36,099 nucleotides of DNA. Source: an uncultured Prevotella sp. GTDB taxonomy: Bacteria > Bacteroidota > Bacteroidia > Bacteroidales > Bacteroidaceae. The notes below the pieces were generated by a model. That model was not told the origin of the DNA, did not search any database, and saw only the letters and a list, made by a program, of their open reading frames with translations. This document shows, piece after piece, positions 1-8,246 of the stretch; positions within the stretch are counted from its first letter, which is position 1, and each line of letters opens with the position of its first letter. The translations under genes were made by a program, and so were the position numbers. The stretch is from the NCBI GenBank assembly GCA_945830345.1, contig CALZYS010000012.1:1-36099 (forward strand), written 5' to 3'.

Positions 1-672
1 ATGGAGTGGCTCAGGTTGTGCAGGGACAAGCTGAAGGACAATGGCTCGATATGGATTTCGGGCACATACCATAATATATTCTCGGTGGCCGACTGTCTGA
101 CGCAGCTCGGATACAGGATTCTCAATGTCATCACATGGCAGAAGACTAATCCGCCAGTGAATATCTCGTGCCGGTTCTTCACCTATTCCACGGAGTTCGT
201 AATATGGGCAAGGAAATCGAAGAAGGTGGCGCACAAGTTTAACTATGACGTGATGAAACGGCTGAACGACGGGAAGCAGATGACTGACGTGTGGCGACTG
301 CCTGCAATCGGCAGATGGGAGAAGTCGTGCGGCAAGCACCCGACGCAGAAACCGCTCGCTCTGCTGACGCGCATCATATTGGCATGCACGGACGAGGGAG
401 ACTGGGTGATGGACCCCTTCTGCGGCAGCGGAACGACTGGCATTGCCGCAAATCTGTGCAGTCGCCGATTCTGCGGCATTGAGCGCGAGGAAGAGTTCTG
501 CCGTATGGCAAGGGCAAGGCGCGAGGAAATAGAGAATCTGAGAATAAAGGCCGACCTGAGAAATCACATAGCCGACCTCCGCATCCTCGGCCGCGAGGAG
601 ATGCAGGACATATTTGCGTGCGAGCCTATGACGGGGGGAAGGGTGCCATTTGATATGACCGAATTATTGTAA
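1..672 (+). CDS. Site-specific DNA methyltransferase, beta-class N6-adenine type (5' end outside window)
   Basis: The visible 223 residues hold the C-terminal part of an amino-methyltransferase. KHPTQKP lies at about residues 112-118 and the SAM-binding motif DPFCGSGTTG at 138-147. A catalytic DPPY/DPPW motif should come before the SAM motif in the beta class; it is absent here, so the gene almost certainly starts upstream of base 1 and the ATG at base 1 is only an internal Met. The stretch around QKTNPP, CRFFTYSTE and GKQMTDVW resembles M.DpnA/M.HpaI-like N6-adenine enzymes as I remember them. No restriction endonuclease gene is visible, so it is either an orphan methylase or its partner lies upstream. 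It converges on the next operon with only 10 bases between the stop codons. The target sequence cannot be read from this fragment. Confidence 0.85.
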   Translation: MEWLRLCRDKLKDNGSIWISGTYHNIFSVADCLTQLGYRILNVITWQKTNPPVNISCRFFTYSTEFVIWARKSKKVAHKFNYDVMKRLNDGKQMTDVWRLPAIGRWEKSCGKHPTQKPLALLTRIILACTDEGDWVMDPFCGSGTTGIAANLCSRRFCGIEREEEFCRMARARREEIENLRIKADLRNHIADLRILGREEMQDIFACEPMTGGRVPFDMTELL

Positions 673-674
673 TC

Positions 675-702
675 TGAGGTCACTACCTGGTGTAGGACCT
701 CA
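675..702. terminator. Stem-loop between convergent genes, possible bidirectional terminator
   Basis: TGAGGTC (675-681) pairs with GACCTCA (696-702), and CTAC (83-86 of the 600s block, 683-686) pairs with GTAG (692-695), giving an 11-bp stem with one bulged A and a 5-base loop. It sits between the convergent methyltransferase and the nine-gene operon and overlaps the stop codon of the latter's last gene. No clear T-run follows on either strand, so terminator function is only suggested. Confidence 0.4.
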
Positions 703-2245
703 AATATTCACGGCTAAGCTCTTCGTATTTCGGAGAGTAATCGCGCTCATCATGCTTGCAATGATGACATACATAGTGACGATAAATGTCGTGGACACGA
801 TACTTCACCTTATACACATCATAGTGATAGATGCCCTCTACTTTCACATGATGCTGCTTGTTGGAAATCTCTTGAGTGGTGCGACCGTCGCTCCATCGGG
901 TTGTCTTTAAATCATAGGTATCCCATTCGCGGCGACTCTCGCCAACCTTGCCACGATTAACCGACTCCTCCTTATAGGTGATGTGAGTGCCGGTGTTCTC
1001 TTCATAAGAATACGACAAGCTGTCAAGATGACGGCATTGAGGACACCTCTCGTGTGGTATGGATTCAGACAAATGAAAACCATATTCAAACAACGGATAG
1101 GCAGCGGCACCTATCAATAGCGGTAATGACAACCACCAAGGCATACCCCACAATCCAATGGACACAACCCACAAATATATGCCTACGAAAGCGAAGACGA
1201 AAGCTATTATCTTAAGAGCCATGTCGGGCAATGGCTTAAATGCCCATGAGAATCGCGTCATGCCCATAACGACAAACATCGGGAGGAGCGCAGTGCCCTG
1301 AACCCACATCGCAAAAACAACAAGACCAAACAGGAGAACAAGCACCCAACAGATGTAATACAACCATGTGGGATATTCGGATACATTTAAATTGAAGTTG
1401 TATATCGGCTCGTCGATAAGCGACTCAAGGAAACCTGAGTCGGCTATCGTATCTACAAAAGGAAGGAGGGACAAAAGGAAAGAACCAGAGTAGGTTTTCA
1501 CCTTCATATCCACCTTGGCGAACTGTCCGTTGGAGTCGAAGGCGACAATAGGATAGTATTTCACGCCGTTAGAGTCAACGGCAGTGATATTATAACGTGC
1601 CAGCCATCCGCTCTTGGTTTTGGCAATCACACGAGCCAATTTGCCTATACTGTCGGCTGAAACGATGTTTGAGGTCTTGAGTTCGCGCTCAAGGCGCTTC
1701 ATCGACATGTGGGTGGTGTAATTGCCTTCGGTGATATATTTCTCGTACTTTATAGCAGTTAGTCCAAAGAGATTCTCGCCTTTCACCTCGATGGTGCTGT
1801 CATTGGGCAGACGGCAGAGGAATTCGTCTCTTTTGCGCAGGGGCTTTACTATCTGCACCGTGTCGCCCAGATAGGGTTTGATTTTGTCTTTAACTCTCTT
1901 GAGACTATGAATGACTATGCAGGAATCGAAGTCCTCTTGATTGACATATCCACGCTGTCCATGTGCATCAGTCACCCAATATCTGAGTTTGTCATTGTCA
2001 ATACCCAATAGCCATACACTATCTCCACGGACAATTTCGCATGTTACAGTATCTCCCTTGAGACCGCCGAAAGGCATATATAATTTTGAGCTTTTCTGGG
2101 CATGAAGGATAATGCTCTCCTCGGGCAGAGCGTTGGAGCCCATAAAGGAAAGAGCCAAATTAGCCACTATCACCAATGATGCAAAAACAATACACACATT
2201 AGTGAATTTCTTAAAATTGCCTTGATTGAATATGCCAAATAACAT
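683..2245 (-). CDS. Multi-pass membrane protein with SH3-like segment and C-terminal zinc ribbon; last gene of the tubulin-like operon
   Basis: 520 residues, not recognised as a named family. It has an N-terminal hydrophobic segment at about 17-37, then a non-cytoplasmic region of roughly 250 residues whose start (about 45-110) alternates hydrophobic and charged strands in the manner of a bacterial SH3-like domain. Several membrane segments follow at about 290-385. The C-terminal part carries two Cys pairs, CPQC (401-404) and CHHC (493-496), separated by a polar, tyrosine-rich insert; this suggests a zinc ribbon, probably cytoplasmic. It is separated by 51 bases from the next gene of the same strand and ends the operon. 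An inner-membrane component linking envelope and cytoplasm is an inference; no enzymatic motif is visible. Confidence 0.75.
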   Translation of the reverse strand: MLFGIFNQGNFKKFTNVCIVFASLVIVANLALSFMGSNALPEESIILHAQKSSKLYMPFGGLKGDTVTCEIVRGDSVWLLGIDNDKLRYWVTDAHGQRGYVNQEDFDSCIVIHSLKRVKDKIKPYLGDTVQIVKPLRKRDEFLCRLPNDSTIEVKGENLFGLTAIKYEKYITEGNYTTHMSMKRLERELKTSNIVSADSIGKLARVIAKTKSGWLARYNITAVDSNGVKYYPIVAFDSNGQFAKVDMKVKTYSGSFLLSLLPFVDTIADSGFLESLIDEPIYNFNLNVSEYPTWLYYICWVLVLLFGLVVFAMWVQGTALLPMFVVMGMTRFSWAFKPLPDMALKIIAFVFAFVGIYLWVVSIGLWGMPWWLSLPLLIGAAAYPLFEYGFHLSESIPHERCPQCRHLDSLSYSYEENTGTHITYKEESVNRGKVGESRREWDTYDLKTTRWSDGRTTQEISNKQHHVKVEGIYHYDVYKVKYRVHDIYRHYVCHHCKHDERDYSPKYEELSREYLRSYTR

Positions 2246-2296
2246 ATGACTATCGGGTATTGAATTAAATTATTGTATATTGTGCTAACACTTGAA

Positions 2297-3058
2297 TTAT
2301 GCCTTCTTCTCGCCTGTCTCGTCAGATGTTGGCATAAGTTCATCGATATTCTCCAATCCTTCCTCGCCCTTGAATTCGGCAGAATTTATAATTGCCAGGA
2401 TTTCCTCGGAATCCTTTGACAAATTGTTGTCAAGAATTTCCATACCGGCAATCTTCTTCATATCGACAGAAGCCGAGACGGGCTTACCCTCATCGGTAAA
2501 TGATTTCTTGTACTCGGCGATGAGCTTGCGCTGCTTCTTCAGACTCTTGTTGAGCTTCGTAGCCATCTTGATGTCATCAATACTGAGTAGCAATCCACCG
2601 ACAGCTCCAGCTGCGGCACCCTTGCCACCGCCCATCAATCCGCCAAGAAGGGCACCGCCACCAACCTTGCCTACGATGAGCAATATCTTAGACGTGAGCT
2701 TCTTAACCTGGGCATCAGCCACCTCCTGACTTCTGATATTGCCAAACTGGTCAATAAGCATTACGCGATAATCCTCGGTGCCATCTGCATTCTTCACTAC
2801 ATTGCCGTCCTTGTCCTTGATGGCAACTTTCTCGGCATGATACTCGGGAATCTTGTCCCACTGAATCTTCTTGGTTGAATCGACGGCTGTGGCTGAGGTC
2901 AACTGTCCGGTCACATCGTCAACTTTCTTCATCGCATCGTCAACCTTGTCAAGTCCCTTAGAGATTTTGTCAAGGAATCCCTGTGCTGAGACATTACTTA
3001 CACACATTGCCATAATAACGGCAAAAACGATTTTTGTTACTTTAGACTTCATAAGCAT
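2297..3058 (-). CDS. Exported protein with glycine-zipper segment
   Basis: 253 residues with a typical signal peptide (basic start, hydrophobic core, cleavage near VSAQ at about 23-26). The mature protein starts with an amphipathic helical stretch (residues 26-55, spaced K and D). A Gly/Ala-rich hydrophobic segment lies in the middle (about 130-160), with the pattern GGGALLGGLMGGGKGAAAG. Such glycine zippers are seen in small outer-membrane or membrane-inserting proteins. A Lys-rich helix and an acidic C terminus follow. Translation could start at either of two ATGs two codons apart (3058 or 3052). It lies 21 bases from the next upstream gene, so co-transcription is likely. Function unknown; interaction with a membrane is inferred from the zipper. 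Confidence 0.7.
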   Translation of the reverse strand: MLMKSKVTKIVFAVIMAMCVSNVSAQGFLDKISKGLDKVDDAMKKVDDVTGQLTSATAVDSTKKIQWDKIPEYHAEKVAIKDKDGNVVKNADGTEDYRVMLIDQFGNIRSQEVADAQVKKLTSKILLIVGKVGGGALLGGLMGGGKGAAAGAVGGLLLSIDDIKMATKLNKSLKKQRKLIAEYKKSFTDEGKPVSASVDMKKIAGMEILDNNLSKDSEEILAIINSAEFKGEEGLENIDELMPTSDETGEKKA

Positions 3059-3079
3059 TTATTTTAGTTTAATTAATAA

Positions 3080-4687
3080 TTATTTCTTATCGGAATAATA
3101 CATCTTTGTGCGGAACTGGCGCTTGTTGTATTCACCTTCCGACTGACTCATCACATCAATCATATCGACATACTTGGCCTTCACCTTGTCGCCATAACCT
3201 ACTGGGCGAAGAAGTATGCCACGGGGCAAATCCTTGCGCGAGAGGTGGATGGTGAGTTCACCGTTGGCATCTGTTTCTCCCATCTTCTTGTAGAGAGATG
3301 GCGAATTGCCTATAGCCTTAAGGAGCTTGCGGTCGGAAGAGAAGTCGCGCACATTGGGCATCGTGGCACCATGATATGCCCACACCTCAACATTGCCGAG
3401 ATAGCCATCCTCGTAGAATCCGCTGGCATTGTTCACCCATTTTGTGGTGGTGAACTTGATGTCGAGAGGCATATCCTCAACCATCTTTTCGAGCACCTTG
3501 GCCTTGCTGGAGTAATACTCCGACGGATTGTATTTGTCGAGCTGGCGCATGAAATTGGCTGCTACCGACGCATATTTCACCACGTCGGCCTGATTGCCAG
3601 TGCCCTTATCCTTCATTTCCTTCATTTTCTTGAGGGCTACACGCACTGCAAGGTCGTAGGTTATGCAAGAGTCGCACTGGGTGATGTTGGTCTTGATCGA
3701 CGACTTCATATTTGCAGGTGCATCCTTGGCGGAGAGTGCCTTGACAAAGGCCTCGCGCGCTCCCTTATACTGGCGCAAGCCAAACAGACGACCGCCCTCC
3801 TCAAGGAATCCGCTGCACTCGCTGACATGCTCCTTGACGACAACCGTGCGGAGCAACACGCCATACACCAACTTCTGGCGGGGAGTGAGCTGGCTGACAT
3901 CGATATAGAGGCGGTTGGTGCCTTCGGCATATACCGCTATCTTCGACACAGCCTCAAGCTTCTTCTCAGCCTCAACCTTTTCGGCTTCCTTCTTGTCTAT
4001 CTCAACAAAGCGTGCCTGGAGCTGGGCATCGTTGAGTTTGCCCTCGGATGCAGCTTTTTCCACCTCGTCGGTCATACTCTCCACTTCCTTTGAAAGCCGC
4101 TCGACTGCATCACGATAGCGGTGGTAATTGGCAAGCGGAATGACAATCTCTGTCTCTTTCACTCCTGCATCCTTGGTCTTGTTGGTAATCTTGGCCTCGA
4201 GTTCCTTGGGACAATCTACCACAAGGTCGGCAATGGCGGAGGTTATCTCCACAGCTGCCATCTTGTCGTTGGCAATGATATCATTAGCCTGCTTATGGTC
4301 CTCAAAACGGATAGGTTTGGCCACCTCACCCACCATAAAGGCGAGGAAGAAGTCCTTACGGGTGGTGATGGCAAACGAGACACGATCGACATCGCCACGC
4401 TTGCTCACCTCGATCTTGGGTGTAGGGTTGTCTTCCTTAGCCACTACAATCTCATAAGCATAAAGTCCGTCGTCTCGCTTGCCTTTGGGAGTGATTACCG
4501 GATGCGAGGCATTGTCAACGGCGAACACAAGGTCGCCTCGCTTGGAAAGCACAAGCACTCCACCGGCTCCATTGAGGTCGGCTATCACGTCCTCTTCCTC
4601 TGCTCGTGCATAGGAGATATACGACTGTGCAGACATCGATGCTATCGAGGCTACCAAAAGAAATGTTATTAACAATATCTTCTTCAT
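3080..4687 (-). CDS. Large exported protein with coiled coil and C-terminal beta-sandwich-like region
   Basis: 535 residues from the ATG at 4687; a TTG four codons upstream (4699) keeps the frame but gives a poorer signal peptide. The signal sequence ends near SMSAQ (residue 21). Residues about 180-250 are rich in heptad-like E/K/L patterns, indicating a coiled coil. Around residues 285-320 there is one helix-turn-helix unit resembling a TPR (EGGRLFGLRQYKGAREAF). The last 120 residues contain the strand-like pattern and GETDANGELTI segment seen in carboxypeptidase-regulatory or Ig-like sandwich domains. No catalytic motif is visible. It is embedded between exported proteins of the same operon with about 20-base gaps, so a periplasmic or outer-membrane scaffold is a reasonable but unproven role. 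Confidence 0.75.
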   Translation of the reverse strand: MKKILLITFLLVASIASMSAQSYISYARAEEEDVIADLNGAGGVLVLSKRGDLVFAVDNASHPVITPKGKRDDGLYAYEIVVAKEDNPTPKIEVSKRGDVDRVSFAITTRKDFFLAFMVGEVAKPIRFEDHKQANDIIANDKMAAVEITSAIADLVVDCPKELEAKITNKTKDAGVKETEIVIPLANYHRYRDAVERLSKEVESMTDEVEKAASEGKLNDAQLQARFVEIDKKEAEKVEAEKKLEAVSKIAVYAEGTNRLYIDVSQLTPRQKLVYGVLLRTVVVKEHVSECSGFLEEGGRLFGLRQYKGAREAFVKALSAKDAPANMKSSIKTNITQCDSCITYDLAVRVALKKMKEMKDKGTGNQADVVKYASVAANFMRQLDKYNPSEYYSSKAKVLEKMVEDMPLDIKFTTTKWVNNASGFYEDGYLGNVEVWAYHGATMPNVRDFSSDRKLLKAIGNSPSLYKKMGETDANGELTIHLSRKDLPRGILLRPVGYGDKVKAKYVDMIDVMSQSEGEYNKRQFRTKMYYSDKK

Positions 4688-4720
4688 ATCGTTTTTCAAT
4701 TATCTTTTGTTAAATTGATA

Positions 4721-5734
4721 CTATAGGTCGAAACCGCCAAGAGTAGAGATGTTGTCATCGGGCTTCTGCTTTGTGCCGCCCACTATCTCGGGTTGCCATG
4801 TGCGCACATGAATGATAGGGTCGCTGCCATCCTCGGGGAACTCCCAAAGAAGGAAGAGATAACCCTCGTCGCTATAGTTGCTCGATTTCCACGACTGATG
4901 CAGGCGCACTCCATACTTGGTCTTGTCCTTGGTTGACTGGGTGATACCGGCACATCCGCCATCCTCGCCGTTCTCACCTATCTGGGAGAACTTTACGTCA
5001 ATCCACTTGTTGCGCAGAAAAGCGCGGCGCAGGTTGGAGATATACTGCTGTTTGTTCTGCTTGTTATACTCCACCTTAAACTGAGCTTCCTGATCGCCCT
5101 TAGGCTTAGCCATAACCACACGTCCGGTGATGATGAGTGCATCATCGCTGAACATCTTCTCGATGGTGGAAATGTCCTTTTGGTTGTAGGCTGTGCGGAA
5201 ACGCTCTACATATTGCAGGATAATCATCTGTTTCTCCTTGTCAACCACAGTGCCGCAACGTTCCATGCTCTCGGCTGTCTGGGCATCAAGGGCAAAACGG
5301 AAGTCGATGAGCTGACCTTTGGAGTCGAACTCCACAACTGCCTCCTGATAGGTGCCAAGGCCAAAGTTTTCGTCCTCGGGAGTGATGATGAGTGGAATAT
5401 GGGATACCATCATCGTACCATTCTTAAACACCCAACAACGCTCTACCACTTCTTCGTCATCGCAATAAAACGGGGTGACTGCCCACAGGCGAGCCAACGA
5501 TTTCTTGGCAAATTCATCCATACGGAGGTTCTTCACCGACACTGGCTCATTCGCCTTTTGTGCACGGTTGATTTCGGTGAGCACTGCTGCCAAATTGGAT
5601 TGTGCAGCAGCCAATGCTGCCGGACGATCGACATGCTCGTCAACAGTGAGGGTCACATCCACAGCCTGTGCCGGCAGAGTGACAAAGAGTAAGGCAAATA
5701 CTGCCTGGAATAGTATTCTACTTGTTCTTTTCAT
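4721..5734 (-). CDS. Exported protein with NTF2/SnoaL-like C-terminal domain
   Basis: 337 residues. The signal peptide ends near PAQA (about residue 24). From about residue 170 the pattern of an amphipathic helix ending in YNQKDISTIEKMFSDDALI, followed by strands, is typical of NTF2-like (SnoaL/DUF4440-type) folds; these can be enzymes, binding modules or assembly domains. Residues 25-165 do not resemble anything I know. The gene is spaced 33 bases from its upstream and 33 bases from its downstream operon neighbour. A non-enzymatic role is likely, since no catalytic signature is seen. The NTF2-like call rests on a hydrophobicity pattern and should be treated as tentative. Confidence 0.7.
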   Translation of the reverse strand: MKRTSRILFQAVFALLFVTLPAQAVDVTLTVDEHVDRPAALAAAQSNLAAVLTEINRAQKANEPVSVKNLRMDEFAKKSLARLWAVTPFYCDDEEVVERCWVFKNGTMMVSHIPLIITPEDENFGLGTYQEAVVEFDSKGQLIDFRFALDAQTAESMERCGTVVDKEKQMIILQYVERFRTAYNQKDISTIEKMFSDDALIITGRVVMAKPKGDQEAQFKVEYNKQNKQQYISNLRRAFLRNKWIDVKFSQIGENGEDGGCAGITQSTKDKTKYGVRLHQSWKSSNYSDEGYLFLLWEFPEDGSDPIIHVRTWQPEIVGGTKQKPDDNISTLGGFDL

Positions 5735-5765
5735 ACCTTATATAATAATTAGCATTGTTTCTTTG

Positions 5766-6464
5766 TTATTCTGCTGAATCAGCCAGCATGAATCCAATGG
5801 CTCCACATCCCTTATAATTAAGGACTCCATCTTCCTTGCCTGTCTCGACATTTATGCGGGGATTGCCGTTGGTCAATACGGAAAGGATGGTGCCACGGCG
5901 GTCATATATCGCAAGATAATATATCTCTGGCTTGGTGAGTGAGGCATAGCGGGCATAATGGGTTATCATACCACTGTTTTTGAGGCGTGTAATGGTCTCA
6001 ACCAATTCAGAATACTTGGTGCAGTGATACACTTGCATCACAGCATCGGGAAATGAGGGTTTATCCTTTGTCTGATTCAACTTGACCACTTTATTGGAGA
6101 GACCTCCGATTACTTCAGAGTCATCAACGGAAATTATGTCGCTCTTCTTGACGAATACAAAACTGCGGAACATATTTCCACGAGGAAGGCTGTATGAAGT
6201 CCAGCGGTCGCTCTTGTTGTTGACAACAAAGTTGCCCTTAGTCTGAAACTTGCGCTTGGTGGCAGCCCACTCGTTAATTTCCTCATACAGAATTTCCTCA
6301 GCCACGGCTTTTGCTTCCTCAATAGTGGAGGCTGTTGCCTCGGCGTAGATATACGAGTTGCTGCGCTTCACCGTGTTGATTTCCTTCTTTATCTCGGCAG
6401 TGTTCTGTGCCACAGCGCCTTGCGTCAATAATAGTGCAATGGCAACAATAGATAGTTTATTCAT
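5766..6464 (-). CDS. Small exported protein, LPP20-like pattern, function unknown
   Basis: 232 residues. The signal peptide ends at about residue 19 (GAVAQ). The segment after residue 38 (YAEATASTIEEAKAVAEE) has the A-rich helix following a strand that is characteristic of LPP20-type lipoprotein folds, in which a strand precedes a helix of repeated xEAxxxAxxx spacing; there is no lipobox Cys. The C terminus contains further strands (YYLAIYDRRGTILSVL). Eleven bases separate it from the next upstream gene, consistent with co-translation. No enzymatic motif is visible. It is probably a periplasmic protein of the same assembly as its neighbours; that is inferred only from synteny and signal peptide. 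Confidence 0.65.
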   Translation of the reverse strand: MNKLSIVAIALLLTQGAVAQNTAEIKKEINTVKRSNSYIYAEATASTIEEAKAVAEEILYEEINEWAATKRKFQTKGNFVVNNKSDRWTSYSLPRGNMFRSFVFVKKSDIISVDDSEVIGGLSNKVVKLNQTKDKPSFPDAVMQVYHCTKYSELVETITRLKNSGMITHYARYASLTKPEIYYLAIYDRRGTILSVLTNGNPRINVETGKEDGVLNYKGCGAIGFMLADSAE

Positions 6465-6475
6465 ATTCCTATTTA

Positions 6476-7552
6476 TTATTTAAAGAATTTTTCTGTTACG
6501 TTGTGCAATGGGATATATGCATAAAGAGTGGATGCGACTTTGGAGTTTCCGCCAGAGATAATGTCTGTAGGGAATACCACCGACATGACATGATTATATC
6601 CCAAGGCATCGTTGCGTGCAAAGAGAGTGCCCGTCAGACGGGAGTCGCCACTTGTCTTGATGCCGAAATACAATGTGCATCCTTCTTCTATACAATAAGC
6701 CAAGAACTGCTGGAGAGTAGTGTTCAGCTCGCTGCTCTTATAGCCATATTTGTTGATAGTGAGCTTCATCGGTATTGGTTTGGCAAACTGTCCGGTGAGC
6801 ATGATGTTGCTAATGGAACGAGAGGGATTGCGCTTGTCGCAATAAAGCTGCATGTCGCCTCCTTTATTCACAAAATATAAGTCGGCACGGATTAGTTCGT
6901 TGAGATAATACCCTCGCTCCACTATCTTCAAACCTTCGGCAGCCGACACTTTAGCATCGTCACACTGAATGTTGAAAGTATAGTCGGCAGGAAAATTGGG
7001 GACATCTCTCTCAACAATACTCTCCAATTCCAGGGCATCGGCACCAATAATCAGTTGACAATCGGCTGGTATGGTGATGCGAAGTTCTTTGTCGCCAATC
7101 ATCCATGTGAGACGATACATACGCCTATTTATCTCCTCGACATCAGCAAGACGAGCAGACGAAATGCGTCGCAACATCTGCCATGTGCCTCGCGAGATAA
7201 ACACCTTGTCGATGTCCATGCGTTCTTCGGCACTTCGACCGTCGAGCGAAAGCTCAAGTTCGAGAGTATAACGCTCTACGAAGTCACGCAATGCTTCCAC
7301 CTTTAGCCTCTCGGCATCTGATTCGGAGAATAGGGCGTATCCTATATGACTCACATTGCCGGTAATATCGCTCTTAATCCTAAGATCGCGCCCCCGATAT
7401 GTCAAAAGAGTGTCACAACTCTTCCCTATCCTCATGTCTTCCACCCCCACAGCCGAAGCAATCTGCTGCAATCTGCGGGTTTTAAAGGTAGCAGCGGAGC
7501 ACGATGCCACCGCTGCCACCAAGGCTAAAATCGAGAGCCAGTATCTTATCAT
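6476..7552 (-). CDS. Probable lipoprotein of unknown function
   Basis: 358 residues. The N terminus has a hydrophobic stretch ending V-A-S-C with Cys18, a reasonable lipobox; the residues after the Cys (SAATFKT) are not acidic, so the usual Bacteroidetes surface-export signal is absent and a periplasm-facing lipid anchor is more likely. The body alternates strands and helices with no motif I recognise. Its ATG overlaps the stop of the zinc-ribbon gene upstream by four bases (ATGA), strong evidence of translational coupling with that membrane protein. Role unknown; it may be the periplasmic partner of the membrane components of the operon. Confidence 0.7.
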   Translation of the reverse strand: MIRYWLSILALVAAVASCSAATFKTRRLQQIASAVGVEDMRIGKSCDTLLTYRGRDLRIKSDITGNVSHIGYALFSESDAERLKVEALRDFVERYTLELELSLDGRSAEERMDIDKVFISRGTWQMLRRISSARLADVEEINRRMYRLTWMIGDKELRITIPADCQLIIGADALELESIVERDVPNFPADYTFNIQCDDAKVSAAEGLKIVERGYYLNELIRADLYFVNKGGDMQLYCDKRNPSRSISNIMLTGQFAKPIPMKLTINKYGYKSSELNTTLQQFLAYCIEEGCTLYFGIKTSGDSRLTGTLFARNDALGYNHVMSVVFPTDIISGGNSKVASTLYAYIPLHNVTEKFFK

Positions 7553-8214
7553 GGTTTGATAGCTGTTATATCACCGTCATGATACCAATAACCAATACCT
7601 CCAGAGATACGTCCGTCGCGGAACTCGCCTTCGAACTTGTCGCCAGGATTGGCAACGTGTTCTTTGGAACTTACAATCTGATGCGACTTGGTATATGTGA
7701 TAGTGCCATGTCCGTGGGGCTTGCCATCCTTTAGGTCGCCCACATACTTGCCATAGCCAAGGTTGACCGAGCCTGAGCCGTTCTTCACTGGCATGGGAGC
7801 GGGGGTTGTGGGTTTTGGGGGCTGAGGAGTGGCGGGCTTAGTTTCTTGACCGGATGCCTCTTTTCCCCCTTCTGGTGTAGGTACTGGAGGTTCCGGTTTT
7901 TCTGGTTTTACTGTTTCAGTCTTCTGCACCGGTGGTTTGGGCATGGTAGTCTTTGCCTCTTTCTTGGGAGCCTCGTCGCCACCGCTAAGAGCGAAGAAAG
8001 CACCGCCTCCACCAAGCACCACTACCGCAGCACCGATGATGGCCCATTTTTTCCATCCGCCACCAGTACCAGGTTCAGTAGTACCGCCTCCTACAGGAAA
8101 CAGTTCCTGACCGCATTTCTCACATACAAAATTGAACTCGTCCGCTTCCTGGATGATGGAAGGGTCGCACATCTCGCACTCTTCGTTGCGACATATTCCT
8201 TTTTTCTTTGCCAT
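7549..8214 (-). CDS. Zinc-ribbon, single-TM protein with MORN-like repeats
   Basis: 221 residues with a clear modular layout. At the N terminus five Cys (8, 13, 16, 31, 34) form a zinc-ribbon-like pattern ending in CEKCG. Residues 56-78 are a transmembrane helix. Residues 82-148 are a Pro/Lys/Glu-rich linker long enough to cross part of the periplasm. At the C terminus two MORN-like units appear: YGKYVGDLKDGKPHGHGTI (154-172) and FEGEFRDGRISGGIGYW (194-210), patterns known in envelope and signalling proteins. The likely topology is zinc ribbon in the cytoplasm and MORN repeats in the periplasm. It directly follows the tubulin-like gene and is coupled to the lipoprotein gene, so it could link the cytoplasmic protein to the envelope. 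That link is inference. Confidence 0.85.
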   Translation of the reverse strand: MAKKKGICRNEECEMCDPSIIQEADEFNFVCEKCGQELFPVGGGTTEPGTGGGWKKWAIIGAAVVVLGGGGAFFALSGGDEAPKKEAKTTMPKPPVQKTETVKPEKPEPPVPTPEGGKEASGQETKPATPQPPKPTTPAPMPVKNGSGSVNLGYGKYVGDLKDGKPHGHGTITYTKSHQIVSSKEHVANPGDKFEGEFRDGRISGGIGYWYHDGDITAIKP

Positions 8215-8246
8215 ATTCTTAAAATTCTTTTATTTCATTCGTAATA

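Noticed and set aside
3245..4093. 282-codon open frame on the plus strand
   Set aside because: It is antisense to the large exported coiled-coil protein, has Leu/His-rich composition typical of mirror frames, no signal peptide and no promoter.
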